From: DAITMV01 sp036834985 | Lineage (GTDB): Bacteria; Pseudomonadota; Gammaproteobacteria; Burkholderiales; Burkholderiaceae_B | Direction: 5' to 3' | Assembly (NCBI GenBank): GCA_036834985.1 | Contig: DAITMV010000153.1 | Coordinates: 1-7,318, forward strand | DNA length: 7,318 bases | Shown: positions 1 to 6,699 of the stretch, in pieces | How positions within the stretch are numbered: position 1 is the first letter of the stretch | How the letters are laid out: every line of letters starts with the position of its first letter | Notes under the pieces: model-generated | Told to the model about the DNA's origin: nothing | Databases searched by the model: none | What the model saw: the letters and a program-made list of their open reading frames with translations, nothing else | Made by a program: the position numbers and the translations under genes

Positions 1-95
1 CTCCCCACAGCACAGCGCTTCTCATCCAACCGAAACATCTCGAACCAGCTCCCCACAGCAAAGCGGATCTAATCCAACCGATACGCCTCGAACCA
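1..95. repeat. Two tandem copies of a 48-bp direct repeat
   Basis: Copy one is 1-47 and copy two is 49-95, so the period is 48 bp. By hand alignment 40 of 47 positions match, and both copies begin CTCCCCACAGCA and end CTCGAACCA. The period is a multiple of three. In the plus-strand frame starting at position 2 the copies read SPQHSASHPTETSRTS and SPQQSGSNPTDTPRTT. The amino acid changes are mostly mild (H/Q, A/G, E/D, S/T), which would fit a coding repeat. A third copy is not clear; only a short resemblance (AGCGGACCT) follows near 97-105. The array may extend left of the window. Confidence 0.75.
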
Positions 96-184
96 CAGCG
101 GACCTGAACAGCGTCGAATCAAGACGACCTACCCCCGCCGCTGTGACAGCAACTCATGAAACAACGCCAGCCGGTCCTGGCTGA
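2..184 (+). CDS. Possible C-terminal end of an unidentified Ser/Thr/Pro-rich protein (partial at left edge)
   Basis: The plus-strand frame beginning at position 2 is open from the window edge to a TGA at 182-184, giving 60 residues with no start codon visible. The first 32 residues are two 16-residue repeats of the form SPQxSxSxPTxTxRTx; the rest is Ala/Thr/Pro-rich and ends AGPG. Such composition suits a disordered tail or linker. The last 56 bp would overlap the 3' end of rsgA on the other strand, and a frame this short could be open by chance. I do not recognise a family and infer no function. The main support is the 48-bp repeat period and the mild changes between copies. Alternatively the region is non-coding. 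Confidence 0.2.
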   Translation, partial: SPQHSASHPTETSRTSSPQQSGSNPTDTPRTTADLNSVESRRPTPAAVTATHETTPAGPG

Positions 185-1211
185 GCAGCCCCTGCTCAAT
201 CGCACTCTGAACCGCACAATCAGGCTCCTGCTGATGTTGGCAATTATGAAACCTGCACGTTTGGGCCAGCTCGGTGATATCAGCAAACGCCGTATGAATG
301 TCCCCTTCGCTTAAATGCGCCAACCCAAACGCCTGAAAGCCTGGAGAGTCGATAATCGCGCCACCACTGGGCAGGCGGTGCATCAGCGTGGCGGTGGTGG
401 TGTGTTTGCCACTGTTAAGCGCTTCAGAAATGCCGGCGGTGGCCACTTGTGCATTCGGCACCAGGAGGTTTACGAGCGTTGATTTACCCATGCCCGATTG
501 TCCAAGTACCAGACTCGTTTTGTCGTGAGTCAATGAACGAAGCGCCTCTGCAATCTGCTGGTTTCCTTCTGTCAATGAGACGGGCTTGATCAAGACATGG
601 TCAGGGACCCACACCCGCAATCGTGCGATTTCCTGCGCAAGGTTGTCGATCAAATCGGTTTTATTCAACAATACAATGAGCGGGACCTCGCTGATTTCAC
701 ACGCTACAACGGTGCGGCACACTAGTGCGGGCGAGTAAGGCGGGGAGATGGCCAAGACCAAAATCACCTGATCCAGATTGGCGGCGAAGGTTTTGCTTCG
801 AAATTCGTCTGATCGGTAGACCAGGTTGCGCCGCTCGGTGATCTGTTCGATCCACGCCTGCTCCTGCCCCGAGGGGCGCATCTGAATGTAGTCCCCAACC
901 GCTACTTCCACTTTTTTGCCCCGACTAAAGACCTGCCAGCGCTTACCCGTGGCATCTTGGGCAACACTGTGGCGCCCAAACGTCGCGACTACCCTAGCAT
1001 TCCGCTCCGAGGCGTCTTGAACCATGGGCTCTGCGGTCGAGCAAGGGGTCGGAGCGGTTGCGGCGGATGAGTGAGCCGGGTCGGCGACAGGGCTTGCAGT
1101 GTGCGGCGATTTTGCTTTTTTGCTGCGAATCGGTGAGCGGGCGGTATGCGTGGTGTCATCACGCTCGTGTAGTTCATTCAGCCAGCTTTTATCGGAGCTG
1201 CGCTTATTCAT
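129..1211 (-). CDS. rsgA: Ribosome small subunit-dependent GTPase A (RsgA)
   Basis: This is a circularly permuted GTPase that binds the nearly mature 30S subunit and uses GTP hydrolysis to help release assembly factors such as RbfA. The 360-residue product shows the permuted motif order: G4 NKTD at 183-186, G1 GQSGMGKST at 237-245, a switch segment GKHTTT at 268-273, and G3 DSPG at 288-291. An OB-fold region lies at about 70-130. The C-terminal zinc-binding site has C319, C324, H326 and C332 in CRFHNCQHQQEPDCAV. Residues 1-65 are Ser/Ala/Pro/Thr-rich and probably disordered. The ATG at 1211 sits 15 nt after the dehydratase stop but lacks a purine-rich Shine-Dalgarno site. A second in-frame ATG at 1025 would give a 298-residue protein that starts close to the OB fold, so the true start is uncertain. 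It is the last gene of the operon, and expression may rely on translational coupling. The identity is secure. Confidence 0.97.
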   Translation of the reverse strand: MNKRSSDKSWLNELHERDDTTHTARSPIRSKKAKSPHTASPVADPAHSSAATAPTPCSTAEPMVQDASERNARVVATFGRHSVAQDATGKRWQVFSRGKKVEVAVGDYIQMRPSGQEQAWIEQITERRNLVYRSDEFRSKTFAANLDQVILVLAISPPYSPALVCRTVVACEISEVPLIVLLNKTDLIDNLAQEIARLRVWVPDHVLIKPVSLTEGNQQIAEALRSLTHDKTSLVLGQSGMGKSTLVNLLVPNAQVATAGISEALNSGKHTTTATLMHRLPSGGAIIDSPGFQAFGLAHLSEGDIHTAFADITELAQTCRFHNCQHQQEPDCAVQSAIEQGLLSQDRLALFHELLSQRRG

Positions 1212-1226
1212 AGGTGGTGTGTTGGA

Positions 1227-1652
1227 TCACTGTTCAGGCACCATGGCCTGCAGCCGCGTCCATTGCGCGTTGAGCAGGCAGGCTACAATCCAGTCGTTAT
1301 CGCTGATGCCACCGGCACTATGGGTGCTTAAGCGAATGGTGCAGGTCTTAAAGCCAAACTGTACCTCTGGATGATGATCTTGATCGCGGGCAATCCGCAT
1401 CACCTCGCCAATAAACGGCTCCATCTCGTTAAAGTGCTTAAAGATGTAGGTCGCCTGTAGTGTGGGTACGGTGACGCCCATGCACGCTGCCGTGGAGTCC
1501 GCCGTTGTTTCGGTCTGGAGTGTCCACGGTGAGGTGTTGCCCAACATGGCAAGCTGCTCGACGATCAGGTCGACTGGCCATTGTCCGCTGGCGTCAATGT
1601 GTGTACATCGTCGGAGCAGCCATTGTGTTTCGGATCGCAGCGTGATCATCAT
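1227..1652 (-). CDS. Pterin-4a-carbinolamine dehydratase (PCD/PhhB family)
   Basis: The family dehydrates 4a-hydroxytetrahydrobiopterin to the quinonoid dihydropterin, recycling the cofactor of aromatic amino acid hydroxylases in the cytosol. The 141-residue product carries the signature DHHPEV at 92-97, then an aromatic residue at 101 and THSAGG at 110-115. H93, H94 and H111 match the spacing of the three active-site histidines of mammalian PCD (61, 62, 79), and D120 falls where its Asp88 lies. The protein is longer than the usual 95-115 residues: it has an N-terminal addition and about 15 extra residues around 50-66, before the conserved FKHFNEMEPF helix. AGGAG lies 5 nt before the first ATG, with a second ATG immediately after it. 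It follows the peptidase stop by 14 nt and precedes rsgA by 15 nt, so it is the middle gene of an operon. No phenylalanine hydroxylase gene is in the window, so its physiological substrate here is open. Confidence 0.9.
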   Translation of the reverse strand: MMITLRSETQWLLRRCTHIDASGQWPVDLIVEQLAMLGNTSPWTLQTETTADSTAACMGVTVPTLQATYIFKHFNEMEPFIGEVMRIARDQDHHPEVQFGFKTCTIRLSTHSAGGISDNDWIVACLLNAQWTRLQAMVPEQ

Positions 1653-1657
1653 CCGTA

Positions 1658-1662
1658 CTCCT
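1658..1662 (-). promoter_or_regulatory. Shine-Dalgarno site of the pterin dehydratase gene
   Basis: AGGAG reading on the minus strand, 5 nt before the ATG at 1652 and 8 nt before the adjacent second ATG. It lies in the 14-nt gap after the upstream peptidase stop, supporting initiation at the ATG pair. Confidence 0.7.
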
Positions 1663-1666
1663 GCTG

Positions 1667-2926
1667 TTATGCGGGCAGATTCTTAAGTCGCGCTATCCGT
1701 ATGCTGGCTGGCGGGTGCGAATCGTAGAAGGCCGAGTGCAGCGGATCAGGTGTCAGCGTGGACGCGTTGTCCTTGTACAGCTTGACCAGGGCATCAATCA
1801 GATCGGTGGCCTTGGCGTGCTGCGCAGCATAGGCATCGGCCTCAAACTCATGTTTGCGCGACAAGATCGACATCAGGGGTTTAAATGGGAAGGTAAAGTA
1901 GCTCAGCGTCAGAAAAAACAGCAGTAGTGCCAGCGCGTCATTCGAACCCGTCAACGAGGGAGTGACACCCAGACCGGTGTAAAACCACACGCTGCCCATC
2001 AATGCATCCAGTACACGCAGCATTACCAGGCTAAACACAAACGTGAAAGCCAGGTGTTTGAAGACATGCTTTTTCTTGAAGTGCCCCAGCTCGTGCGCCA
2101 GCACGGCTTCAATCTGATCGTTACTCAGGCGTGAGAGCAGGGTGTCAAAAAATACGATGCGTTTGGCTTTTCCCAAACCGGTAAAGTACGCATTGCCGTG
2201 GCTCGAGCGGCGGCTGCCGTCCATCACAAACAGACCGTTCGAAGAAAACCCGCATCGAGTCAGCAACTGTTCGATGCGCGTGCGTGTATCGCCTGCTTCC
2301 AAGGGTGTGAACTTGTTGAACAGAGGAGCAATCACCGTGGGATATAAAATCATCAAGGCGACGCTGAAAATACACCACACCGCCCATGCCCACGCCCACC
2401 AATAACTGCCAGCGGCATGCATCAGGTACAAAATGGCCCCCAGAATTGGCGCTCCCAGGGCGGCACCCAACACCAGGCCCTTGGCCCAATCGCCCCAGAA
2501 TAAACCCGGTGTCATGTTGTTAAATCCGAATTTGGATTCAAGGGTAAATTGTTTGTAGTAGGCAAACGGTACTTCAATGACACTGCTCACCAGGCCGACC
2601 GCACCGACCAGCAATAGCCCCGACAGTACCGGGCCTGTCGAGCTGCCAGTCACGGCATGAACGGTGTTGTCCAGCCACTGCAGCCCACCCATCAGTGTCA
2701 ATCCGAGGGTGATCGCTGTGTCAACCCACAATGCGATCATTCCAAAACGGGTTTTGGCAATGGTATAGTCAGCGGCCTTTTGGTGCGCAGCCAATTCAAT
2801 CTGACCCGCGAATTCCAAAGGAACCTGGGTGCGGTGTTGGGCAATGTGTTGAATTTGACGTTGAGCCAGCCACAAACGTGTTGTGACGGTCACTACAAGC
2901 GCAGCAATAAAAATCCAGGTAAACAC
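1667..2926 (-). CDS. M48A (Ste24-type) integral membrane zinc metallopeptidase
   Basis: This is a 419-residue homologue of the CAAX prenyl protease 1/Ste24 family. Bacteria lack farnesylated CAAX proteins, so the native substrate is not known; a role in membrane protein turnover is an inference. The zinc motif HELGH is at 278-282 inside VLAHELGHFKKKH, and the distal ligand is E362 in RKHEFEADAYA. Other family marks are AAHQKAADYTIAK (46-58), GNAYFTGLGKAKRIVFFDTLL (244-264, positions only for the full stretch) and YDSHPPASIRI (401-411). Hydrophobic spans near 1-20, 63-83, 100-120, 150-170, 177-200, 291-310 and 330-350 fit a multi-pass inner-membrane protein. Initiation is at GTG (2924-2926): an in-frame TAA lies five codons upstream and AAGG sits 10 nt before it. 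It is the first gene of the peptidase-dehydratase-rsgA operon, divergent from orn across 36 nt. Confidence 0.94.
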   Translation of the reverse strand: MFTWIFIAALVVTVTTRLWLAQRQIQHIAQHRTQVPLEFAGQIELAAHQKAADYTIAKTRFGMIALWVDTAITLGLTLMGGLQWLDNTVHAVTGSSTGPVLSGLLLVGAVGLVSSVIEVPFAYYKQFTLESKFGFNNMTPGLFWGDWAKGLVLGAALGAPILGAILYLMHAAGSYWWAWAWAVWCIFSVALMILYPTVIAPLFNKFTPLEAGDTRTRIEQLLTRCGFSSNGLFVMDGSRRSSHGNAYFTGLGKAKRIVFFDTLLSRLSNDQIEAVLAHELGHFKKKHVFKHLAFTFVFSLVMLRVLDALMGSVWFYTGLGVTPSLTGSNDALALLLFFLTLSYFTFPFKPLMSILSRKHEFEADAYAAQHAKATDLIDALVKLYKDNASTLTPDPLHSAFYDSHPPASIRIARLKNLPA

Positions 2927-2936
2927 AGCAGTACAA

Positions 2937-2940
2937 CCTT
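2937..2940 (-). promoter_or_regulatory. Shine-Dalgarno site supporting the GTG start of the peptidase
   Basis: AAGG on the minus strand, 10 nt before the GTG at 2926. The spacing is slightly long. With the in-frame TAA just upstream, it leaves GTG as the only reasonable start that keeps the N-terminal hydrophobic segment MFTWIFIAALVV. Confidence 0.5.
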
Positions 2941-2953
2941 ATTGGTAAGCATC

Positions 2954-2957
2954 AGGA
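2954..2957 (+). promoter_or_regulatory. Shine-Dalgarno site of orn
   Basis: AGGA on the plus strand, 5 nt before the ATG at 2963. It selects this ATG over the in-frame upstream ATG at 2657, which would add 102 residues read antisense to the peptidase gene and unlike any Orn. Confidence 0.65.
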
Positions 2958-2959
2958 AA

Positions 2960-2968
2960 ATTATGTCA
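2960..2968 (-). promoter_or_regulatory. Candidate extended -10 promoter for the peptidase-dehydratase-rsgA operon
   Basis: Read on the minus strand, positions 2968-2960 are TGA followed by CATAAT, matching an extended -10 (TGn plus a 5/6 hexamer). No good -35 is seen 16-18 bp upstream, as tolerated by extended -10 promoters. The predicted start of transcription would be near 2953, giving a leader of about 26 nt before the GTG. The element overlaps the ATG and lies next to the ribosome-binding site of orn. This is inference from motif match only. Confidence 0.35.
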
Positions 2969-3565
2969 CAAGCACCCGAGAACGGCACTCTGGCAGCAGA
3001 ACAAACTGCCCCCACCCCCATCATACGCGACGAGACGCGTCTTATCTGGATCGATATGGAGATGACAGGGCTTGATCCGATGAACGACCGTGTGCTGGAA
3101 ATTGCTGCCGTTATCACCGACTCCCAGTTGAACGTGGTCGCCGAAGGGCCAGTATTGGTCGTTCATCAAAGCGATGAACGCCTTGATGCGATGGACAACT
3201 GGAATAAAAGCACCCACGGCAAATCCGGTTTGATCCAGAAAGTCAAAGACTCAACGCTGACCGACGAGCTGGTCCAGGAGCAGATGCTGGCGTTTTTAGC
3301 CCAATATCTGCCGGCCGGAAAAAGCCCCATGTGTGGTAACAGCATTTGCCAGGACCGCCGCTTCATGGCCCGCTACATGCCGCAGTTGGAGTCATTTTTT
3401 CACTACCGCAACCTGGATGTCAGCACGCTCAAAGAATTATGCAAACGCTGGAAGCCGGAGTTGGCGCGCGGCTTTCAGAAAAAGAGCAAACACACGGCGC
3501 TTGCCGACATTTACGAGTCGATTGACGAACTCAAGTACTACCGGGATACATTCATCAAACTTTGA
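2963..3565 (+). CDS. orn: Oligoribonuclease (DEDDh 3'-5' exoribonuclease)
   Basis: Orn degrades very short RNAs (mainly dinucleotides, including pGpG from c-di-GMP breakdown) to mononucleotides in the cytosol, and is essential in many proteobacteria. The 200-residue product has all five DEDDh residues: D31 and E33 in WIDMEMTGLDP, D131 in GNSICQDRRF, H177 in KKSKHTALADI, and D182. Each is shifted by exactly 19 from E. coli Orn (12, 14, 112, 158, 163), so the core has no net insertion or deletion between these residues and the difference is an N-terminal extension ending near residue 26. That extension is acidic and polar, with no signal peptide. The start is fixed by AGGA 5 nt upstream. The gene diverges from the peptidase operon (36-nt gap). 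Its last 28 bp overlap the end of the convergent MATE gene. I see no convincing promoter; any promoter must lie within the peptidase 5' coding region. Confidence 0.97.
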   Translation: MSQAPENGTLAAEQTAPTPIIRDETRLIWIDMEMTGLDPMNDRVLEIAAVITDSQLNVVAEGPVLVVHQSDERLDAMDNWNKSTHGKSGLIQKVKDSTLTDELVQEQMLAFLAQYLPAGKSPMCGNSICQDRRFMARYMPQLESFFHYRNLDVSTLKELCKRWKPELARGFQKKSKHTALADIYESIDELKYYRDTFIKL

Positions 3566-4920
3566 TGCTGCCAGACTGTACGCACCAGCAGTGCAAACAA
3601 CAAGACGGCCGCCAGCGCTAGGCTGGCGATGGCGGCGATCCAGAACCCCCTGGCCATGCCCGCGGGGGTCTGCATCAAGCCCAGCCATACACCACCTGTC
3701 AGTCCGATCCCCCACAAACACACTGCAAAAATCACCATCGGCAGGGTCGCCACGCGGTAAGCCCGCAACGCAAACGCACACACTGCCTGCAGTCCGTCAA
3801 AGAGGTGGTACATCGCGACAAGTGGAATCAGTTCTTTTGCGACCGCAAAGGTGGCTTCATTCTGGGTGTAAAACCCAATCAAAAGATCCTGTCCCCAGTA
3901 CAGCACATTGGCCATGGTGATTCCCAGCAGCACGGTCACCAACAGCCCGGCCGCAATAAACCGTCTAGCCTGTAGTGGTTCGCCTGCGCCCAGGCGTTGC
4001 GAGGCCATCACCGAGGTGGCATTGGCCAGCGACAGTGGCATCATGTAACAGGTGGCCGATAAATTGGCCACAATCTGATGGCCTGAGACCTGATCCACCC
4101 CAAACCGCGCCACCAGAATAGCAACCAGCGTAAATGAAGTGACTTCAATGATATAAGCGCCTGCAATGGGTATGCCCAGTTTGGCGATATTGCCCATCAC
4201 GGCCCATTGCGGTGCAGCCAACCATCCAGCGGTTTTGTAACGTGTGTATCGGGAATCGACGACCCACAGGCCCCATGTAATCAAGGTAGCCACCCATACG
4301 CTGATGGCGGTGGCCCATCCACAACCCGCCGCTCCCAACGCAGGGATGCCAATCCCGCCAAACATCAGCCAGGCATTGAGCGGTACCTTGATCGCCAGCA
4401 TCAGTACTTGCAGCCGCATCACCACCTTGGGCATGGAGATGGCTTGATGCGTGGTATAGAACACCCTGAAAACCAGCGCAGCGGGTAAGCCGACGGCGAT
4501 GCCGTGCAGGTAGCCGCGGATGTCGTGATCAAGGGTGGGGCTGGCGTGAGCCAAGGCGAGCAGCGGGTCAGGATAAAGCATGACGATGATGCCGCAGGCT
4601 GACAGCAAGGCGGCCAGCCACAAACCTTGCCCCAGCGTTTGCCCTACCTTGGCGTAATGCTTGGCCCCAAAATGCTCCGCCGAAATGGGTGTAATGGCCA
4701 GAATGACCCCCATCAGCCCTACATAGAGACTGATGTATACCGAGTTGCCCACTGCCACTGCGGCCAACACATCAGAGCCTGCATGGCCAGCCATCAGGCT
4801 GTCGACCACACCGTTGGCCATGACGGCGATCTGACCTACAAAGACAGGCCATGCCTGCTTGAAAAGCGCTTTGTAGGTGAACAGATGTTGATTGAATCGG
4901 GTTTGCAGGTATGAACTCAT
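3538..4920 (-). CDS. MATE family multidrug/Na+ (or H+) antiporter, NorM type
   Basis: MATE exporters expel cationic drugs or metabolites across the inner membrane using a Na+ or H+ gradient. The 460-residue product has the usual length and about 12 hydrophobic segments in two halves. Family segments are MANGVVDSLMAGHAG (34-48), HQIVANLSAT with MMPLSLANATSVM (281-305) and YHLFDGLQAV (371-380). D40, E259 and D375 are each offset by four from D36, E255 and D371, the transport-relevant carboxylates of Vibrio cholerae NorM, which supports the NorM branch. The substrate cannot be read from sequence. The ATG at 4920 lies 30 nt after the stop of the upstream GT39-like gene and in its frame; no Shine-Dalgarno site is visible, so coupling to the upstream gene is plausible. 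The TAG at 3538-3540 lies inside orn. Confidence 0.93.
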   Translation of the reverse strand: MSSYLQTRFNQHLFTYKALFKQAWPVFVGQIAVMANGVVDSLMAGHAGSDVLAAVAVGNSVYISLYVGLMGVILAITPISAEHFGAKHYAKVGQTLGQGLWLAALLSACGIIVMLYPDPLLALAHASPTLDHDIRGYLHGIAVGLPAALVFRVFYTTHQAISMPKVVMRLQVLMLAIKVPLNAWLMFGGIGIPALGAAGCGWATAISVWVATLITWGLWVVDSRYTRYKTAGWLAAPQWAVMGNIAKLGIPIAGAYIIEVTSFTLVAILVARFGVDQVSGHQIVANLSATCYMMPLSLANATSVMASQRLGAGEPLQARRFIAAGLLVTVLLGITMANVLYWGQDLLIGFYTQNEATFAVAKELIPLVAMYHLFDGLQAVCAFALRAYRVATLPMVIFAVCLWGIGLTGGVWLGLMQTPAGMARGFWIAAIASLALAAVLLFALLVRTVWQHQSLMNVSR

Positions 4921-4950
4921 GGCGTTAAGAGGGTGTTGCCAGCGGGGAGT

Positions 4951-6699
4951 TCACGGTAGCCTTTTAAATAATCTGAACCGTTCGCTGCGGTCAGAGATAC
5001 GGCGACCTTCCCAGATATACTCCCAGCGATCGGTTTTGACCTCAAGCGCACTGGCCGGGTCCGGATTGTCCTGAACCAGCAGCCAGCCGCATTCCTCGGC
5101 CCGCAGATTTTTTCGCAAAAATGCGTCTTTGCGCACCTGCAAACCACCAAAATAGACAAATGAGGCTCGTTGGGCCAGCCCCAGATTGCGGGTCGCAACG
5201 CAATCGGTGTTCTCGCCTATAGCCAGTGCCAGGGATTTTGCAACGTTCTGATAGGTTTTGCCGTAGTTAATATAAGGCAGCCATAAGGTCATCAGCAGCA
5301 ACCACACAAGTGTTGTACCCCCTGCCGAGAGCACCATCGCTCGCCACACCGCCCGAGGGTGCGTCTTGACGCGCCAGGTCACCAGTCCAATCCATACCCC
5401 GGTGGCCAGCAAGGCGACTGCAACTTCCATCGGGACGGTCACCGGTGTAAATCCCGGGGCCAGCTTGGAAAAATTACGTGATATTTGGGCGGGTACGCCA
5501 AAGGTCATGGCGCTGTAACCAAGCCAGATCAACAGGCTGGCGCTGGTAAATACGGTCAGGGCAAACCAGTCGATCAGGCTGATCAACGCTCGACGCAGGG
5601 TGGCCAAACCGAGGGCGCCCAGCAGTGACAGCGGTGCAATCAGCGGAAACAACTCGCTTTCCTGGTTGTCTGACAGGAAACCCAGACTGAGCACAATGCC
5701 CGCTACCGCCGCCAACGGTATGCGCAGTCCGGCGGAGTCCATTTTGTGCCGATGATGCCATACGGCCCACACACTCAGTGGCCACAAAGGCCATAAAAAC
5801 CAAACACCGGTTTTCAGGTCGGACGGCAGCTCGCTGGTCAAGTGATTCAGTGACGGGCCGCTGAACTGGTTAAAGTTCCATTCCCACCAGTGCTGCAGCC
5901 ACTGGTCCCCATACGGCATGTTGGTGACCCAAACCGACCACGCAGCCCATCCCACACCCAGAACAATAAAGGCACGGGCCAGTCGATGTCCGAGCCCGAA
6001 ACGCAAGGAGGGATGTGCCATTGAGCCTATCAACAAGGCGGCGACAACCCAGAGCCCATGAACCCACCCGCGTGCCAATACGGTGACCAGCATCCCTGCG
6101 CCCAGGCCCCAGCCCGCAGTGATCGGGCGGTCCAACGAACGTACGGCAGCCAATAAAATAAGCGCGATACCCAGCAACTCGCCCACTTCTGCAACGGTTT
6201 GGTGCGATCGCAGCAGCAATCCCAGGGTGGCTAGCAGACACAGCACCGACGCATCAGCGACTGTGCGGGCGTATTCCAGACGGCCGGGGGCCAGGCCGAG
6301 TGGGTCGGGAGGTTGTAATTCCGGGCGTTTGGCGAGTCGAAAGGCGGTTTCCCAGATGGTCCAGGCCAATAGCACCAACCAGACGGCGTACCCCAGACGA
6401 ATCGCATCATCAAGCCAGCGCGGCGAGCCGCCTGTCTCATGCCATACCTTGCCAAACAAGGCGCCGACCCATAGGGTCAAGGGGCCTTCCTCGGCGATTG
6501 CCACGCCGGCGATATTGGGTGTGGCCCAATGTTGTACAGACCCTGTCGCCATGGTGATGGCTTGGCCAAAGCCAATGGCGTCCTCAGACTTCCATGGGTC
6601 ACGGCCTAGCAAGCCCGGCAGGGCGTATACGGCGACCAATAACCACAGCAGCCAGCCAGGCAGACGCTGCAGTGCGGAAGAAGGGCGTTTATCTTGCAT
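4951..6699 (-). CDS. Polytopic membrane protein, GT39/ArnT-like glycosyltransferase candidate
   Basis: The product has 582 residues, with many hydrophobic spans from about 15 to 475 and a hydrophilic C-terminal domain at roughly 476-582, probably periplasmic. This resembles ArnT/PMT-type GT-C enzymes, which move a sugar from a polyprenyl-phosphate carrier to lipid A or protein. The first loop, GRDPWKSEDAIGFGQAITM (32-50), aligns in style with the ArnT loop LWxPDETRYA, but has an E39-D40 pair where that family has Asp-Glu. ESELFPLIAPLSLLGALG (347-364) resembles the later conserved loop-to-helix segment of the family (KRxxYLLPLLPxLALL). Donor, acceptor and activity are unknown, and no undecaprenyl-sugar genes are nearby. 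The ATG at 6699 has no clear Shine-Dalgarno site or promoter; it lies about 40 nt after the rpmE2 terminator. It probably forms a two-gene unit with the downstream MATE exporter. Confidence 0.75.
   Translation of the reverse strand: MQDKRPSSALQRLPGWLLWLLVAVYALPGLLGRDPWKSEDAIGFGQAITMATGSVQHWATPNIAGVAIAEEGPLTLWVGALFGKVWHETGGSPRWLDDAIRLGYAVWLVLLAWTIWETAFRLAKRPELQPPDPLGLAPGRLEYARTVADASVLCLLATLGLLLRSHQTVAEVGELLGIALILLAAVRSLDRPITAGWGLGAGMLVTVLARGWVHGLWVVAALLIGSMAHPSLRFGLGHRLARAFIVLGVGWAAWSVWVTNMPYGDQWLQHWWEWNFNQFSGPSLNHLTSELPSDLKTGVWFLWPLWPLSVWAVWHHRHKMDSAGLRIPLAAVAGIVLSLGFLSDNQESELFPLIAPLSLLGALGLATLRRALISLIDWFALTVFTSASLLIWLGYSAMTFGVPAQISRNFSKLAPGFTPVTVPMEVAVALLATGVWIGLVTWRVKTHPRAVWRAMVLSAGGTTLVWLLLMTLWLPYINYGKTYQNVAKSLALAIGENTDCVATRNLGLAQRASFVYFGGLQVRKDAFLRKNLRAEECGWLLVQDNPDPASALEVKTDRWEYIWEGRRISDRSERFRLFKRLP

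Noticed and set aside
2855..2883. TTGACG at 2855-2860 as the -35 of an orn promoter.
   Set aside because: At 17 bp the next hexamer is GTGTTG, which is not a credible -10; no better partner was found at 16-18 bp.
2657..2962. In-frame upstream extension of orn to an ATG at 2657 (302 residues).
   Set aside because: The added 102 residues are antisense to the peptidase gene and unlike Orn; the ATG at 2963 has AGGA 5 nt upstream and yields the family length.
3610..3628. Perfect 7-bp stem with a 5-nt loop (CGCCAGC/GCTGGCG) about 45 nt after the orn stop, a possible orn terminator.
   Set aside because: No T-run follows on the plus strand, and it lies within the MATE coding sequence, where GCC/GGC-rich Ala/Leu codons give such stems by chance.
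3333..3920. A 195-residue plus-strand open frame across orn and the MATE gene.
   Set aside because: It is a shifted-frame shadow of orn and antisense of MATE, Arg/Ser/Pro-rich without domain features; both true genes in the region are intact.
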